Source: Strongylocentrotus purpuratus (Eukaryota; Echinodermata; Echinoidea; Camarodonta; Strongylocentrotidae). Taken from it: a stretch of 64,000 bases of DNA. Both the position numbers and the translations under genes were made by a program. Shown here piece by piece: positions 11,542 to 20,979 of the stretch (position 1 is the stretch's first letter; each line of letters begins with the position of its first letter). The DNA lies in contig NW_022145606.1 in NCBI RefSeq assembly GCF_000002235.5, forward strand, positions 50,315,333 through 50,379,332. Reading direction: 5' to 3'. The notes under the pieces were generated by a model. That model saw only the letters and a list, made by a program, of their open reading frames with translations. It ran no database searches and was not told the origin of the DNA.

Positions 11542-11554
11542 GTAGAAAGAACAA

Positions 11555-11614
11555 TTATCAAGAGAGAAACAGAGAGAGAGAGATAGAGAGAGAGAGTGAG
11601 AGAGGAAGTGGGGT

Positions 11615-11649
<35 letters not shown>

Positions 11650-11790
11650 TGAGAGAGGAAGTGGGGTGAGGGAGAGTGAGAGAGAGAGAGGGGGGGGGGG
11701 TTGGGGAACAAGAGGTAGACGGGATTAGGAGGGAAAGAAGGAAGGGAGAGAGAAGGGTGGAGGAAAGAGAGAGAGGAAGAGAATACAATA
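11555..11790. repeat. Purine tract in the intron before gene 1
   Basis: Long GA-rich tract on the plus strand, hence a CT-rich tract on the transcribed strand, with a 10-base G-run near 11690. An internal duplication of GTGAGAGAGGAAGTGGGG is visible. Its position just before the acceptor means it acts as an extended polypyrimidine tract. Open frames across it are shadows. Confidence 0.75.
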
Positions 11791-11799
11791 GATTTAATA

Positions 11800-13400
11800 C
11801 AATGCCCTACATTAGACAAAATTACTTATTCACATTTAAAATCAGATGAATATTAATGGATGGCAACGTAATAATTCCTTCTGCAAAATTGCTTTGGAAT
11901 CACTTTATTAAAGGTAAAGACCAGTATTGGAAACGCCCCAATTTTAAAAAAATGAAATGGAAGCTCTTATTACCAATCATGTGAAAGAATATGTTTTGAC
12001 TAATACATGATGATACAAAACTTGCCGGGAAACCGCCTACTAATTGATATATTTGGTAAATTAGTTTATCCGATGGTCTGTGAGAGATAAACGCACGTGT
12101 CGCTCACATGTGCGTATAGTCCCATATACACCTTGAGGTGTACAGTGCTTGTAACTTTACGAAGACTGGGCCAAGTTTCTTATCATTTTGATGATTCCAG
12201 AACCTTGCAGTACACACCAATACTTATATGCTAGATGATCAACGTTTTCTGATCCATTCCACAACGTTTCTTTCACAATGCAATCGCATGACCATAACTG
12301 GTCTTTTTTCGCATTCATTTATTCAAACAATAATTATGTGGTCTTGAAACTGCAACAACCGTTAATAATGAAATTAACATTAAACTAATTGTTTATTTCA
12401 GTCTAATTGTTCATAATGTCACCATATTACACCAAACGAAAATGTACTCTCTAAAAAATTATCTTGACTTGAAAAAACGAATTCAAATATCTATTGATAT
12501 ATTTTGCATAAATCTTTACAATAAACAAGTAATGATAGTTCGAAATCGACATGTTGACAGTTGATCATATTGTTTACGTAGGTATAGGACGATAATAGAG
12601 CAGTCACTTTCTGAAGTGATATTAACAAGTGGCCGAGACATGTGGAGCAATCTATGCAACGCTTTATAAATGCAAGGAAAAGTCGATCTACTTTTCTGTT
12701 GTTGAACCCAGGAGCATATTGTGGACTCAAGTATTGAGGAGGGGTTGGTGGGGTGCACCAGTCTTTAGACTTCGAGATCAGCTTTTTTTTAATTCGCGGT
12801 ACCACTTTAGAAGTTTTCACGTCCCCCTAATCGAAAGTTCATCAGAGGATTTGATTTTCATCACTAGTGCAAAGAGGCGTGCCTGCACATTTTCGTGTGA
12901 GAGCCGTGTGAGGGCGTCTCGTCTGAAAAAATACAACCTGGATCCCAAATATTGCGAGCAAGCGAGCTAACAAATATATTCAGTCATCTCGTTGTAAGGA
13001 ATCATCCTGAATGATCAATTTTGCGAGAAGTAAAGCGAACGAGGGGTTAAAAAGATACTTTGTTGTGACATCAATATCATTTCGATATAAAAATACAAAC
13101 AATCAGGTTCTATATTGACGCCTTGCTGCCCGAATCATGACGCAATACGGGCAATGAGAGATGGAGAAAGGTTGAGAGAAAAGGAGACACACAGTGGAAG
13201 ATATAATTCACATTTGCTCTAATCTATCTGAAAACTTTTACATAAGTGTTTTAAATTTGAATTATCATCTTTCTCTATCCAAAGAAAAATAACATACCAC
13301 ATTTCTCATGCATACTCCTGCTTTAAAAAAAATATTTTTCATCCACTTCCTTGTTTTACACCAACCTTGTTGATAGCAAAATGACCTACATACAATGTAC
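11800..13400 (-). other. Probable first intron of gene 1
   Basis: No coding exon recognised. Part of it (about 12540-12680, including AGTGGCCGAGACATGTGG and GCAACGCTTTATAAATGCAA) is similar to 26050-26165 upstream of gene 2, so the intron was copied with the gene. Short open frames near 12491-12970 have no family resemblance. The segment at 12138-12300 repeats the sequence found next to the LINE at 9217-9380. Confidence 0.55.
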
Positions 13401-13401
13401 A

Positions 13402-13500
13402 GCTCACCTTATTAACCGGTTTCTTGCGATTTTAACCTTCGTAATGTGAACTTTTCAAGTCAGAAAGAAAGTTGTTCGTCTGGATGCTCCGTTTATAATT
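13402..13500 (-). promoter_or_regulatory. Putative promoter and non-coding first exon of gene 1 (TATA box plus splice donor)
   Basis: On the minus strand, TATAAAC (13491-13497) is followed by an AT/CT-rich stretch of about 80 bases and then ATAAG/GTGAGC (donor GT at 13406-13407). The same arrangement occurs at 15301-15390 and 27609-27700. About 60 bases further upstream is a conserved CAAGATGGCG (plus strand, near 13561), a YY1-like motif. With the acceptor at 11540 this gives a plausible two-exon gene. The start site is not determined. Confidence 0.5.
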
Positions 13501-13559
13501 GATACTGTCTGAAGAAGACAAATAAATCTACCTTATTGTAATATGTGTATCAGGTTCAA

Positions 13560-14094
13560 ATCAAGATGGCGTGTGTTTGTATGCCATCCCACGTCAAACT
13601 GATCCTCACGTGGCGAACACTTGCATTCAAATTCATCGGCAGTTTTCACTCATGCATGCATACAGTGCATGAATATGGCAAGTGAATAACAAAAAGAAAT
13701 TATCCCCCAAACACACAATATGTGAACGTTGACAAGACATATGCTCCGTTGCTCTTTGTAAATAGATTAATATGTTATGAATCATAACAGCTAATATAAG
13801 ATAAATGCATTCACATTCCTCGTGATTTCAATACAGGCAATACAGGGGACAGTACGCTCTTCCAGCCCACCCCCCCCCCCCCCCGAAACAAACATTATCT
13901 TCTGCTAGAGAAAACTATTAGATGCAGATATCCAGCTGTAGTGAGTCAACGTTCTTGAGAGTTATTTCTCGGTCGCACGACTATTCCACAATCTGACCTA
14001 TTTAATTTTGATCTCCACCGCACCAATAGATTGTGTTCATGTTGGGGACCGGGGTAAAATGTAATAAATTATCGATGATATATTGCATTTTCTT
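13560..14094. other. Upstream region of gene 1
   Basis: Opens with the conserved block CAAGATGGCGTG...ATGCCATCCCACGTCAAACT, shared with 15433-15490 and 27765-27815, then AT-rich sequence that also matches 15600-15720. A poly-C run lies near 13869-13883. No gene seen. Confidence 0.55.
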
Positions 14095-14290
14095 TGTTTT
14101 TTGTACTTGTAGGGGCGGCTCCGTACTCTAGCCCCGCTGCGTACAGTCATAATGCAGTGGCTAAGCAATGGCCTCGTTACTGTGAGCCCCCAGGATCAAA
14201 ACCGTGTCGATGTGCTATATTAGTGCCCTTTTGTGAGCATTATTCCTCATTACTGCTCAGTAGGTAGTTGATTCGCATAGTAGCATACAC
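14095..14290 (+). repeat. Degenerate tRNA-derived SINE
   Basis: CAGTGGCTAAGCAATGGCCT resembles a pol III A box, and AGGATCAAAACC a decayed B box. It is followed by GATGTGCTATATTAGTGCCC and TTCCTCATTACTGCTCAGTA, the kind of tRNA-unrelated body found in invertebrate SINEs. No acceptor stem can be drawn, so it is not a tRNA gene. Confidence 0.55.
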
Positions 14291-14464
14291 ATGCTTTTAA
14301 ATAGCAGTCATGCAAAACAAACACTCACAAATTATTATTCAATGAAATCTGAGAATGTATACTATTATCATGATCGATTAGGAATAAATTTGGGTAAAAA
14401 TGATTATTCCACCATTATGACCAACAGTGTATTGACATATCGCCAAATAGAATTTACCCAAGTG

Positions 14465-14760
14465 CAAGTGCCCCCCCCCCCTCTTTCCCCCTATTTCACT
14501 GGTGCCCCCTCGTTGGCTGGACCCATGCCACAACAAAGCTGTAAATATCTTAACATGTTCTCATTATGATTTATCTCTCCCCCTCTCGCTCACTCTCTCT
14601 CTCTCTCTCTCTCTCTATTTTTTCCTCATCTCTCTCCTACTTTATCCCCTTTCTTTGTCTACCTTTCAATCTTTCATAAATCATCACCCATCTCTCTCTC
14701 TCTCTCTCTCTCTCTCCCACTCTCTCTCTCTATCTCTTTCCCATCTTTCCTCTTTTTATG
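14465..14760 (+). repeat. CCAAT-containing block followed by CT tracts
   Basis: A poly-C run is followed by TTTCACTGGTGCCCCCTCGT and TGGCTGGACCCATG, then GTAAATATCTTAACATGTTC and two (CT)n tracts. The same order is seen at 14925-15010, 16720-16860, 26690-26880 and 28430-28640, and inverted at 2574-2593, 4880-4990 and 49380-49520. It is a repeated module of the gene cluster. The plus-strand reading carries an inverted CCAAT box (ATTGG in several copies). Confidence 0.7.
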
Positions 14761-14924
14761 TGATTTCAAAATCTGGTATACTAGTGTTCCTTGAGTATTC
14801 GATTTTCAAGTCATTTCAAGATTCTCACTATAACGAATATTGTGAATTACATATATGAACATTTAGCTAAATGGCACCATAGGCATGTACCAATGTATGT
14901 TGCATCCCTTCCCCCTCTCGCCCC

Positions 14925-15010
14925 CCCCCCGCCCCCCCCCCTATTTCAATGTTGCTCCCTCATTGGCTGGACCCATGCTACTACGCTGTAAATATCTCAG
15001 CAAGTTTTCA
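14925..15010 (+). repeat. CCAAT-containing block, further copy
   Basis: C-runs (14918-14940) lead into TTGCTCCCTCATTGGCTGGA and GTAAATATCTCAGCAAGTTT. This is the module described at 14465 without the long CT tract. It lies between the two putative promoters. Confidence 0.65.
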
Positions 15011-15300
15011 TTTTGATTATCTGTTATTAGTTGTCCCTCCCTCCCATTTTCTCCGTTTCTCAGAAGAAGCTATCGTTCACATTTCTGTTCATGTTGTAGG
15101 CCCTAATCTATCTGAAAACTTTCATGTAAGTAAACTTTTACGAAGCATTCTCATCTTCCTTCGTCTAGCTAAGACAAACAAACCCCATCCCACATGCATA
15201 CACCTGTTTCTCCCTTTATTGCACAGTTACCTATTTTTCGCCCACTTCCTTCTATGACATCAAGCTTGTACACAGCAAAATGACTTACATACAATGTACA

Positions 15301-15390
15301 GCTTACCTTAATTACCGGTTTCTTGCGATTTTGACCCTCGTAATGTGAAGTCAGAAAGAAAGTTGTTCATCTAGATGCTCCTTTTATAAT
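15301..15390 (-). promoter_or_regulatory. Second putative promoter and first exon upstream of gene 1
   Basis: A close copy of 13402-13500. Minus strand: TATAAAAG (15381-15388), then the same GAACAACTTTCTTTCTGACT stretch, ending TTAAG/GTAAGC (donor GT at 15305-15306). The TATA box is better than in the nearer copy. It could be an alternative promoter for gene 1 or a relic of a lost gene. The conserved CAAGATGGCGTC block lies upstream at about 15443-15454. Confidence 0.5.
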
Positions 15391-15719
15391 TGATACTGTG
15401 CGAATAAGAACAACCTCTAGTAATATGTGTATTAGGTCCAAATCAAGATGGCGTCTAGTTGTATGCCATCCCAAGTCAAACTGATGCTCGCTTGACAAAA
15501 ATTTGCCCACAAATGTATGGCATTTTGTACTCATGCATGCATACACTGCATGAATATGGCAAATAGAGAAACTTTTTTTCCAAAAACACACAATGAATGA
15601 GTGTTGACAAAAGATATGCTCCGTTGACCTTTGTGAATAGATCAGTAAGAATATGAATCATAGCAGTTTAATATAAGATGAATGCATTCACATTCCTTGT
15701 GAACTTAATAAAGGCATTG

Positions 15720-15775
15720 CAGGGGGGGGGGGGGTGTTAGTATGATTATCTATCCCACCCCCCCCCCCCTGATTA
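15720..15775. repeat. Poly-G and poly-C runs
   Basis: A 12-base G-run (about 15722-15733) is followed 25 bases later by a 10-base C-run, giving a potential G-rich hairpin. No element ends recognised. Confidence 0.6.
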
Positions 15776-15899
15776 AAAAAAAAAAATTACCAGGCAGAAC
15801 TATACAAGGCGGATGACCAGATGTAGTTAAACACAGTTCTTCAGAGTTGTATCGCGGTCACATGACTTTGTTGATTAAAATGTTGATTCAAATCATTCA

Positions 15900-16166
15900 T
15901 ATAATAATAATAATATTTTTTTAATGTCCACTCCAAAATTGATTTAACCGAAAATGAAAATTCTTTTTGCGCAATTGATCGTGAGTCCGGCAGCCACTGA
16001 GCAGCGCCAGATTGACGTTGCTCTATCCCTTATTGTTGAATGCCAAACAAGGTAGCAGCAACTCCCATCTTTTAACGTCTTTTGGTATGACGCGGCCGGG
16101 GTTCGAACCCACGACCTCCCGGTTGTAAGGCGGACGCTCTACTGACTGAGCCAACACACCGGTATT
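15900..16166 (-). mobile_element. tRNA-derived SINE
   Basis: On the minus strand the element starts GGTGTGTTGGCTCAGTCAGT (A box TGGCTCAGTCAGTAGAG), has a B box GGTTCGAACCC, and continues with ACCAAAAGACGTTAAAAGAT and TGGGAGTTGCTGCTACCTTG. It ends in an ATT-repeat tail at about 15900-15915. The first seven bases do not pair with the bases after the T arm, so it is not a tRNA gene. It is well preserved compared with the other SINEs here. Confidence 0.82.
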
Positions 16167-16199
16167 GTAGCACTATTCTGTGCGATGAAAACGAGAACA

Positions 16200-16710
16200 G
16201 GAGTACCTTTAAAAAAATGAAGGTACGTGTCAATAACGTTTAAATCTAGTTCAAAAGGCACCATACTTTAAAATCACTTCAAATACACTCCCAAAAGAGG
16301 TTATTTTTTAGTGTTCTGTTTATTGGGTATTCTACCCAAGGTAGAAAGAAGTCATCAGCTTAATATTTACGTAACTCTACAAGCTCTGGATTGCGTGTTC
16401 TTTCATGCTGAAGACAAAGTGAGTGGAGAGAATCTTGGCTCATGCAAGGCCTTCAGTTGAAGTATGAATAATATTCTAAACCACAGTATACTGTTTGATT
16501 CGCCTTAATATCAATCCTTCTCTTTCTTTCACTACAGTTATTGTGTATAGTGCTTTTGTTTGATTTCATCTCTTGCACCAATGTTCCCTGAGTATTTTAT
16601 TTCAATTATTTCAAGTTATGAATATTGATGAGTGTGGGAAAACAAGATTCTTACTATAATAAATCATGATAATTTCATGTTTGAACATTTTCCTGAATGA
16701 CATGCACCCT
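16200..16710. other. Intergenic, no gene recognised
   Basis: AT-rich, with no domain-bearing frame. The sequence GTGTTCCTTGAGTATT-like near 16590 recurs at 14785, 26585 and 28080, so it belongs to the repeated spacer of the cluster. Confidence 0.5.
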
Positions 16711-16714
16711 AAGT

Positions 16715-17000
16715 GCAGGTCCCCCTCCCCCTTCTCCTCCATTTCACTGGTGCCCCCTCATTGGCCCTTGCCCCTCGCTACAAGAACATAGTATATATCT
16801 TAAGTTATTCTTATGATGATTATATGTTATCATTTCTGTCTCCCCTCTCTTTCATCACTCTCTTTTTTTCCTTTAGTTGTTTTTATCCCATTTCTCCATG
16901 TATCCCTTCTCTCTGTTCTCCTCCCCCTCCCCCCTTCTCCTCCTGCCTCTTAATCTCGCTCCCCCCCCCCCTCTCTCTCTCAACCTTTCATTCTCAATCA
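16715..17000 (+). repeat. CCAAT-containing block with CT/C-rich tract, further copy
   Basis: GTCCCCCTCCCCCTTCTCCT leads into TTTCACTGGTGCCCCCTCAT and then a CT-rich tract to about 16995. Apparent frames on both strands here are simple-sequence artefacts. Confidence 0.65.
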
Positions 17001-17420
17001 GTATAGGTAATGCGGCTGCCAAGACCCGCACTTCTCGCGGATGAATCGTAACAACAGCGGCGGAATCGCAAGATTCTTCCAGCGAATCTATAGCCATGAT
17101 ACAATCGACTAAATGAAATATTCTTCGATTAGTTTGAATTTTATTTTATTCATAATAATGGTTTGATCACCATTAACTGCTTATTTTCCATAGTTGAAGA
17201 GGTAGAGTCTCTGTCTGATATGTCAAGGTGAAACTTCATTGTGCAATTGTGGTAAAAATCGCCGGCTCCCATATACCCACTTACTGCACGACACAGCTGT
17301 GGACACAGCCGTAGTCCCTTCTTTTCCCCCCTTTTCAACGATTTTTGTTCACAAACAACACATTTTTGAGTATATCAAGATGGAAATATTAATGAGAATT
17401 AAATTACAAACGATGTTGTA

Positions 17421-17615
17421 TTAATATTTGTTATAGTAAGGGATGAGTGTCATAGTGCCAAGTACAGGTTTTGTTAAAAAAAGATGAGATTTCAGTTTGG
17501 ATTTAAAGGTCTCTAAGGAAGTTATGGTTCTCAAATTTAATGGTAAATGGCACTGTAACTCTACAGTATGGAATGAATCGGTCAGAATGGCAAAACCACA
17601 ATATAAACCACACAT
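17421..17615 (-). pseudogene. LINE reverse transcriptase extreme C-terminus
   Basis: The minus-strand frame contains HLPLNLRTITSLETFKSKLK followed by SHLF. This matches the common LPxxLR...SLxxFKxxLKTxLF ending of CR1/L2-type ORF2 proteins. The sequence upstream is frameshifted, and only the end of the protein is recognisable. Confidence 0.7.
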
Positions 17616-17619
17616 TGCA

Positions 17620-18340
17620 CAAAGGACAGGGAAAGAATTAGCAGAAATAGATCTCTAAGATTTTGTCTAATGAAAAATATTCCAAGTTTCAAAGAAAGTT
17701 ATATTTTAAAGTTGGTTGAACCATTGGAGCAACTCCAGTGAGATCATATTGGAATGATTCAGCTTTCATTGGCTATGGATAAAAAAAAAAATCTAAATTT
17801 TAATCTTAATTATCACACATATACCTAATCATGTGACATAAATACCATTATATGTCAATGAAATGTTTGCCCCATAAACCAAGAAAGTTTAGTCGAAAGT
17901 GATATTTTTTGGCAATGAGCCTAATATTCATGAACATGCTCAGTTGAATTTAACATTGAATATTTAAGACATTCCCTTAATTATTTTGATATCTATATAT
18001 CCACATCTTCGATACATTTTTCTAAATCGTTTATAATAATGCTTTGTGATGTTAGCATTGTTATTTTTTTATATTGCTTTTGTATTTTGCTGTTTTTGTC
18101 ATAATGTAAATATATGATTACTTTGTAGAAACAAACAATATCAGCCTTGAGCTGCATGTCACGTTGTTGTTTGTAATAAACCAATTCTATTCAATTTAAT
18201 TCAATTCAAAATACTTTGTGAAAAACTTTCGACAAGTCATGTTGCTGTCTTAGTAAACCAATGACTGTTCATTCATTTCTTGTTTTATGTTCAGGTTGTC
18301 CAAGAGAGTAGGACCCCTCAGAAGTCTAGCAATGTGGTCA
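17620..18340. other. Intergenic AT-rich sequence, probable LINE 3' tails
   Basis: CAATTCTATTCAATTTAATT near 18183-18205 is the style of A/T-rich LINE tail seen also near 46390. No gene recognised. Confidence 0.5.
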
Positions 18341-18343
18341 GTA

Positions 18344-18700
18344 AAACATTGGAATACATGTTTGGATGGTGAAGCAATCACATACTCTACTAAACATTGG
18401 AATACATGTTTGGATGGTGAAGCAATCACATACTCTACTAAACATTGGAATACATGTTTGTATGGTGAAGCAATCACATACTCTACTAAACATTGGAATA
18501 CATGTTTGGATGGTGAAGCAATCACATACTCTACTAAACATTGGAATACATGTTTGGATGGTGAAGCAATCACATACTCTACTAAACATTGGAATACATG
18601 TTTGGATGGTGAAGCAATCACATACTCTACTAAACATTGGAATACATGTTTGGATGGTGAACCAATCACATACCCTACTAAACACTGGATTATCACGGAT
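18344..18700. repeat. 48-bp minisatellite, 7 full copies and a partial eighth
   Basis: Copies start at 18344, 18392, 18440, 18488, 18536, 18584, 18632 and (partial) 18680, each opening AAACATTGGAATACATGTTT and ending CACATACTCTACT. The copies are almost identical, so amplification is recent or homogenised. Because 48 is divisible by 3, several frames on both strands stay open and give 16-residue repeat peptides. With no start context, splice signals or homologue, I treat it as non-coding. Confidence 0.9.
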
Positions 18701-19198
18701 CATGAACTGAAGACAAATGAGCTGAAACAAAATTGTATGACTTCACTTGACTTCAGTTGTTGTTCAGGAGTTTCACATGCTGTCTCAAACCTTAGATTAT
18801 CATAACAGTGAACTGTTAACCCTAGATAGTCACAAACAGGGATCTTTACGTTCCTATAAACAGATAGTGAACTGAAGACAAACATGCTGATACCAAATTG
18901 TTTGACTATTTACTAGATGCGCAGTGGTACCTTGAATGACTTGCTTGCACAGATAGTATCACTTGCCATCTCAAACCTTGGATTATCATAACAGAGAACT
19001 GTTAGCTCTAGAAAGTTACAAACACAGACATGTAGATCATTATTACATTTATGCTGAAGCTCAACTGATCTTTTTCCTTGCTTGATTGGTCCTTTTGGAG
19101 TTAGTAATTGCACTTGTTCGCTCTATCTTCAGAGATTTTCAATCCGTTGATCCTCACATTTTTAAAATCTATATATAAAGGTTGTGATACTGAGGTAT
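18700..19198. other. Intergenic, partial duplication
   Basis: CAAACCTTAGATTATCATAA (18786) and CAAACCTTGGATTATCATAA (18973) each precede CAGNGAACTGTTA, so a segment of about 190 bp is duplicated. No gene recognised. Confidence 0.5.
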
Positions 19199-19632
19199 GA
19201 GGTGTTTCGCAAAGACTATGACAGGCCATTCAGGCCACTGGTTGCCCTCAACATTGGTCTCTCAAGGGACGTCACAAATCTACAGAATTTACATTTTTGA
19301 TAGTTCATTGTACAAAAAAACAGTTATTTATGTTTTAAACTTAAGTTATATTTAAGACTTGGACTTATGCTACGGTATGCAATTTATGCCCTTAAAAAGT
19401 CTTGAACCAGATAGAAAGTTCGATGGAAAAACCCTTAGAAATTATGATCTTTAGATATATTTTTTCCTGCAATAATAAACTATCAAAAAATGAAGATTCT
19501 GTAGAATTGTGACCACAATTTGTACGTCCCTTGAGAAACCAATGCCAGGAATAGTTAGAGGAACTAGAGGCATGAACGGCCTGCCATAATTCAATTTAAT
19601 AAGTCGATCTTAGTCTTTGTGAAACACTCCCC
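19199..19632. mobile_element. Foldback MITE
   Basis: The left end reads GAGGTGTTTCGCAAAGACTA; the reverse complement of the right end reads GGGGAGTGTTTCACAAAGACTA-like sequence. The similarity runs inward for more than 100 bases, through TCTCAAGGGACGT and TCTACAGAAT...TTTTTGATAGTT. The element is about 434 bp with no coding capacity, so it needs a transposase from elsewhere. I could not fix the target-site duplication. Confidence 0.75.
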
Positions 19633-19639
19633 TGATCAC

Positions 19640-20180
19640 TCAACAGGGGTAAAAACCTCCAGTAAATCATAATCGAGAGTTAACTAATTTGTATTTGTGT
19701 TCACCTGTATATTTTAATATATGCTTCAAACTCTTGCTTTTATGTGAAATTGCTTAGTTTTGATACACTGTATTTATCAAAAGTTCTCTGGGTTATAATA
19801 TTAATCAAAAGTTGTATAGTCAGCAAGACAGCGAAACTAAAATAAAAGGGAACAAGAGGGAAATACATGTTTTCTTCAAACAGTTTATTTCTAAGGTTAA
19901 AAGCTGTTTTTATTTTATTTGCCAAATACACTTACAAAGTGAATAATGGAATGATGTTATCCTTTAACATTAAAAACATAGAAAGCCGTAACAACACTTC
20001 AATGGCTTTTCATAGTTATCATAATACATAGTCACATTGGGAAGGTGTTTTAACGATAGTGAAAATGGAATATATGTGTGACGTGATGAAATTCATGATA
20101 TAAGGCTCTTTAAACAGGTTTATTCTGTTCATTTTTCATTATATTTGTGTATTAGATATCATCATAATTATATCAACGTA
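19640..20180. other. Intergenic, no gene recognised
   Basis: AT-rich; short frames only, without recognisable domains. Confidence 0.5.
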
Positions 20181-20184
20181 CAAT

Positions 20185-20300
20185 ATACAGTCGAACCTGC
20201 TTCAGCTAGCACCTGTATAGAAAGACCATCTGTCTACAAAAAACACATTTGTTTCCCTTGAAAATGGTTTCTCATTGAAACATGTACTATATGTTTTATC
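20185..20300. repeat. Dispersed MITE-like repeat, copy 1
   Basis: ACAGTCGAACCTGCTTCAGC and TTTCCCTTGAAAATGGTTTC are shared with 63395-63540, both with CTGTCTACA...CACATTTG and CATTGAAACATGTACTA. ACAGTC(A/G)AACCTG is a common terminus of non-autonomous DNA elements. Family not established. Confidence 0.55.
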
Positions 20301-20577
20301 ACCTGACGAAGTGTTGCAGCGACGCACAAAACGTTTTTATCTTTTGATCCCTTGTTGACCATACATTGCGAGACAAACGAATCTCACTAGCGATATTATT
20401 TTCGAGATTTTACTGTATTTTCTAATATTGTTAACTGCTGATTATGTGAAAGTTAAGGGAGTTGGAATTGTTTTACTTTTATTGAAAGGATCTTGTATTT
20501 TTAGATGGGATATATGAAATATAAAATAAAATGTAGTAAAATATTACTCATTTGTTTATGTCCTTATGTGTGAATAC

Positions 20578-20580
20578 ATC

Positions 20581-20630
<50 letters not shown>

Positions 20631-20840
20631 TATCTCTCCCTCTTCTTCTCCCTCCCCCCTCTCTCTCTCTCTTTCTATCCCTCTCTCTCCCTCTCTCCCC
20701 CTGTTCCTCTCTCTCTCCCCTGTTTCTTTCTCTTTCTCTCTCTCCCTCTCTCTCTCTTTCTATCTCTCTCTCCTTGTTTATCTCTCTCCCTCTCTCTTTC
20801 TCTTCCCTGTTTCCCCCTCTCTCCTGTTTGTCAATTATTC
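20578..20840 (+). repeat. Long CT-rich tract with (CA)n insert
   Basis: Almost pure pyrimidine for about 250 bases, with a short (AC)n at 20617-20630, ending CTCCTGTTTGTCAATTATTC, which is the end of the CT tract in the unit spacers at 2690, 5085 and 49680. It marks the remains of a unit spacer 5' (in coordinate order) of the gene 2 AT-rich block. Confidence 0.75.
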
Positions 20841-20979
20841 CCGATCCATGCCAATGCCCCCATCCTCTCTTATAATATGTGTAACTACTGCTACCTGCCC
20901 TATCAATGGCCGTGGTCTCCTGATAGATAACACATCTGTGTAACTCATTTCATTGGTAAAGCATTTCCATATTTATTCA

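Noticed and set aside
11522..11554. Eleven-residue N-terminal extension of gene 1 (MFFLQVNTPIR)
   Set aside because: It crosses the conserved ACAG/GTC splice junction, and the extension is not conserved in genes 2 or 4, whereas MAA(N/S/Y)(F/L)SSAED is.
13450..13480. Conserved upstream open frame in the putative first exon (about 20 codons in the 15301 and 27609 copies)
   Set aside because: Its ATG lies only about 15 bases past the TATA box, so it is probably upstream of the start site; the 13402 copy lacks the ATG.
16080..16166. A functional tRNA gene on the minus strand
   Set aside because: A and B boxes and an anticodon-like loop are present, but the acceptor stem does not pair and the sequence runs into a SINE body with an ATT-rich tail.
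18344..18700. CRISPR array
   Set aside because: Units are directly abutting with no unique spacers, there are no cas genes, and the DNA is plainly eukaryotic. The same applies to the 64-bp repeats at 37344-37727.
18250..18805. Repeat proteins of 114-172 residues in four frames
   Set aside because: Product of the 48-bp minisatellite; a period divisible by three keeps frames open on both strands. No homologue or exon signals.
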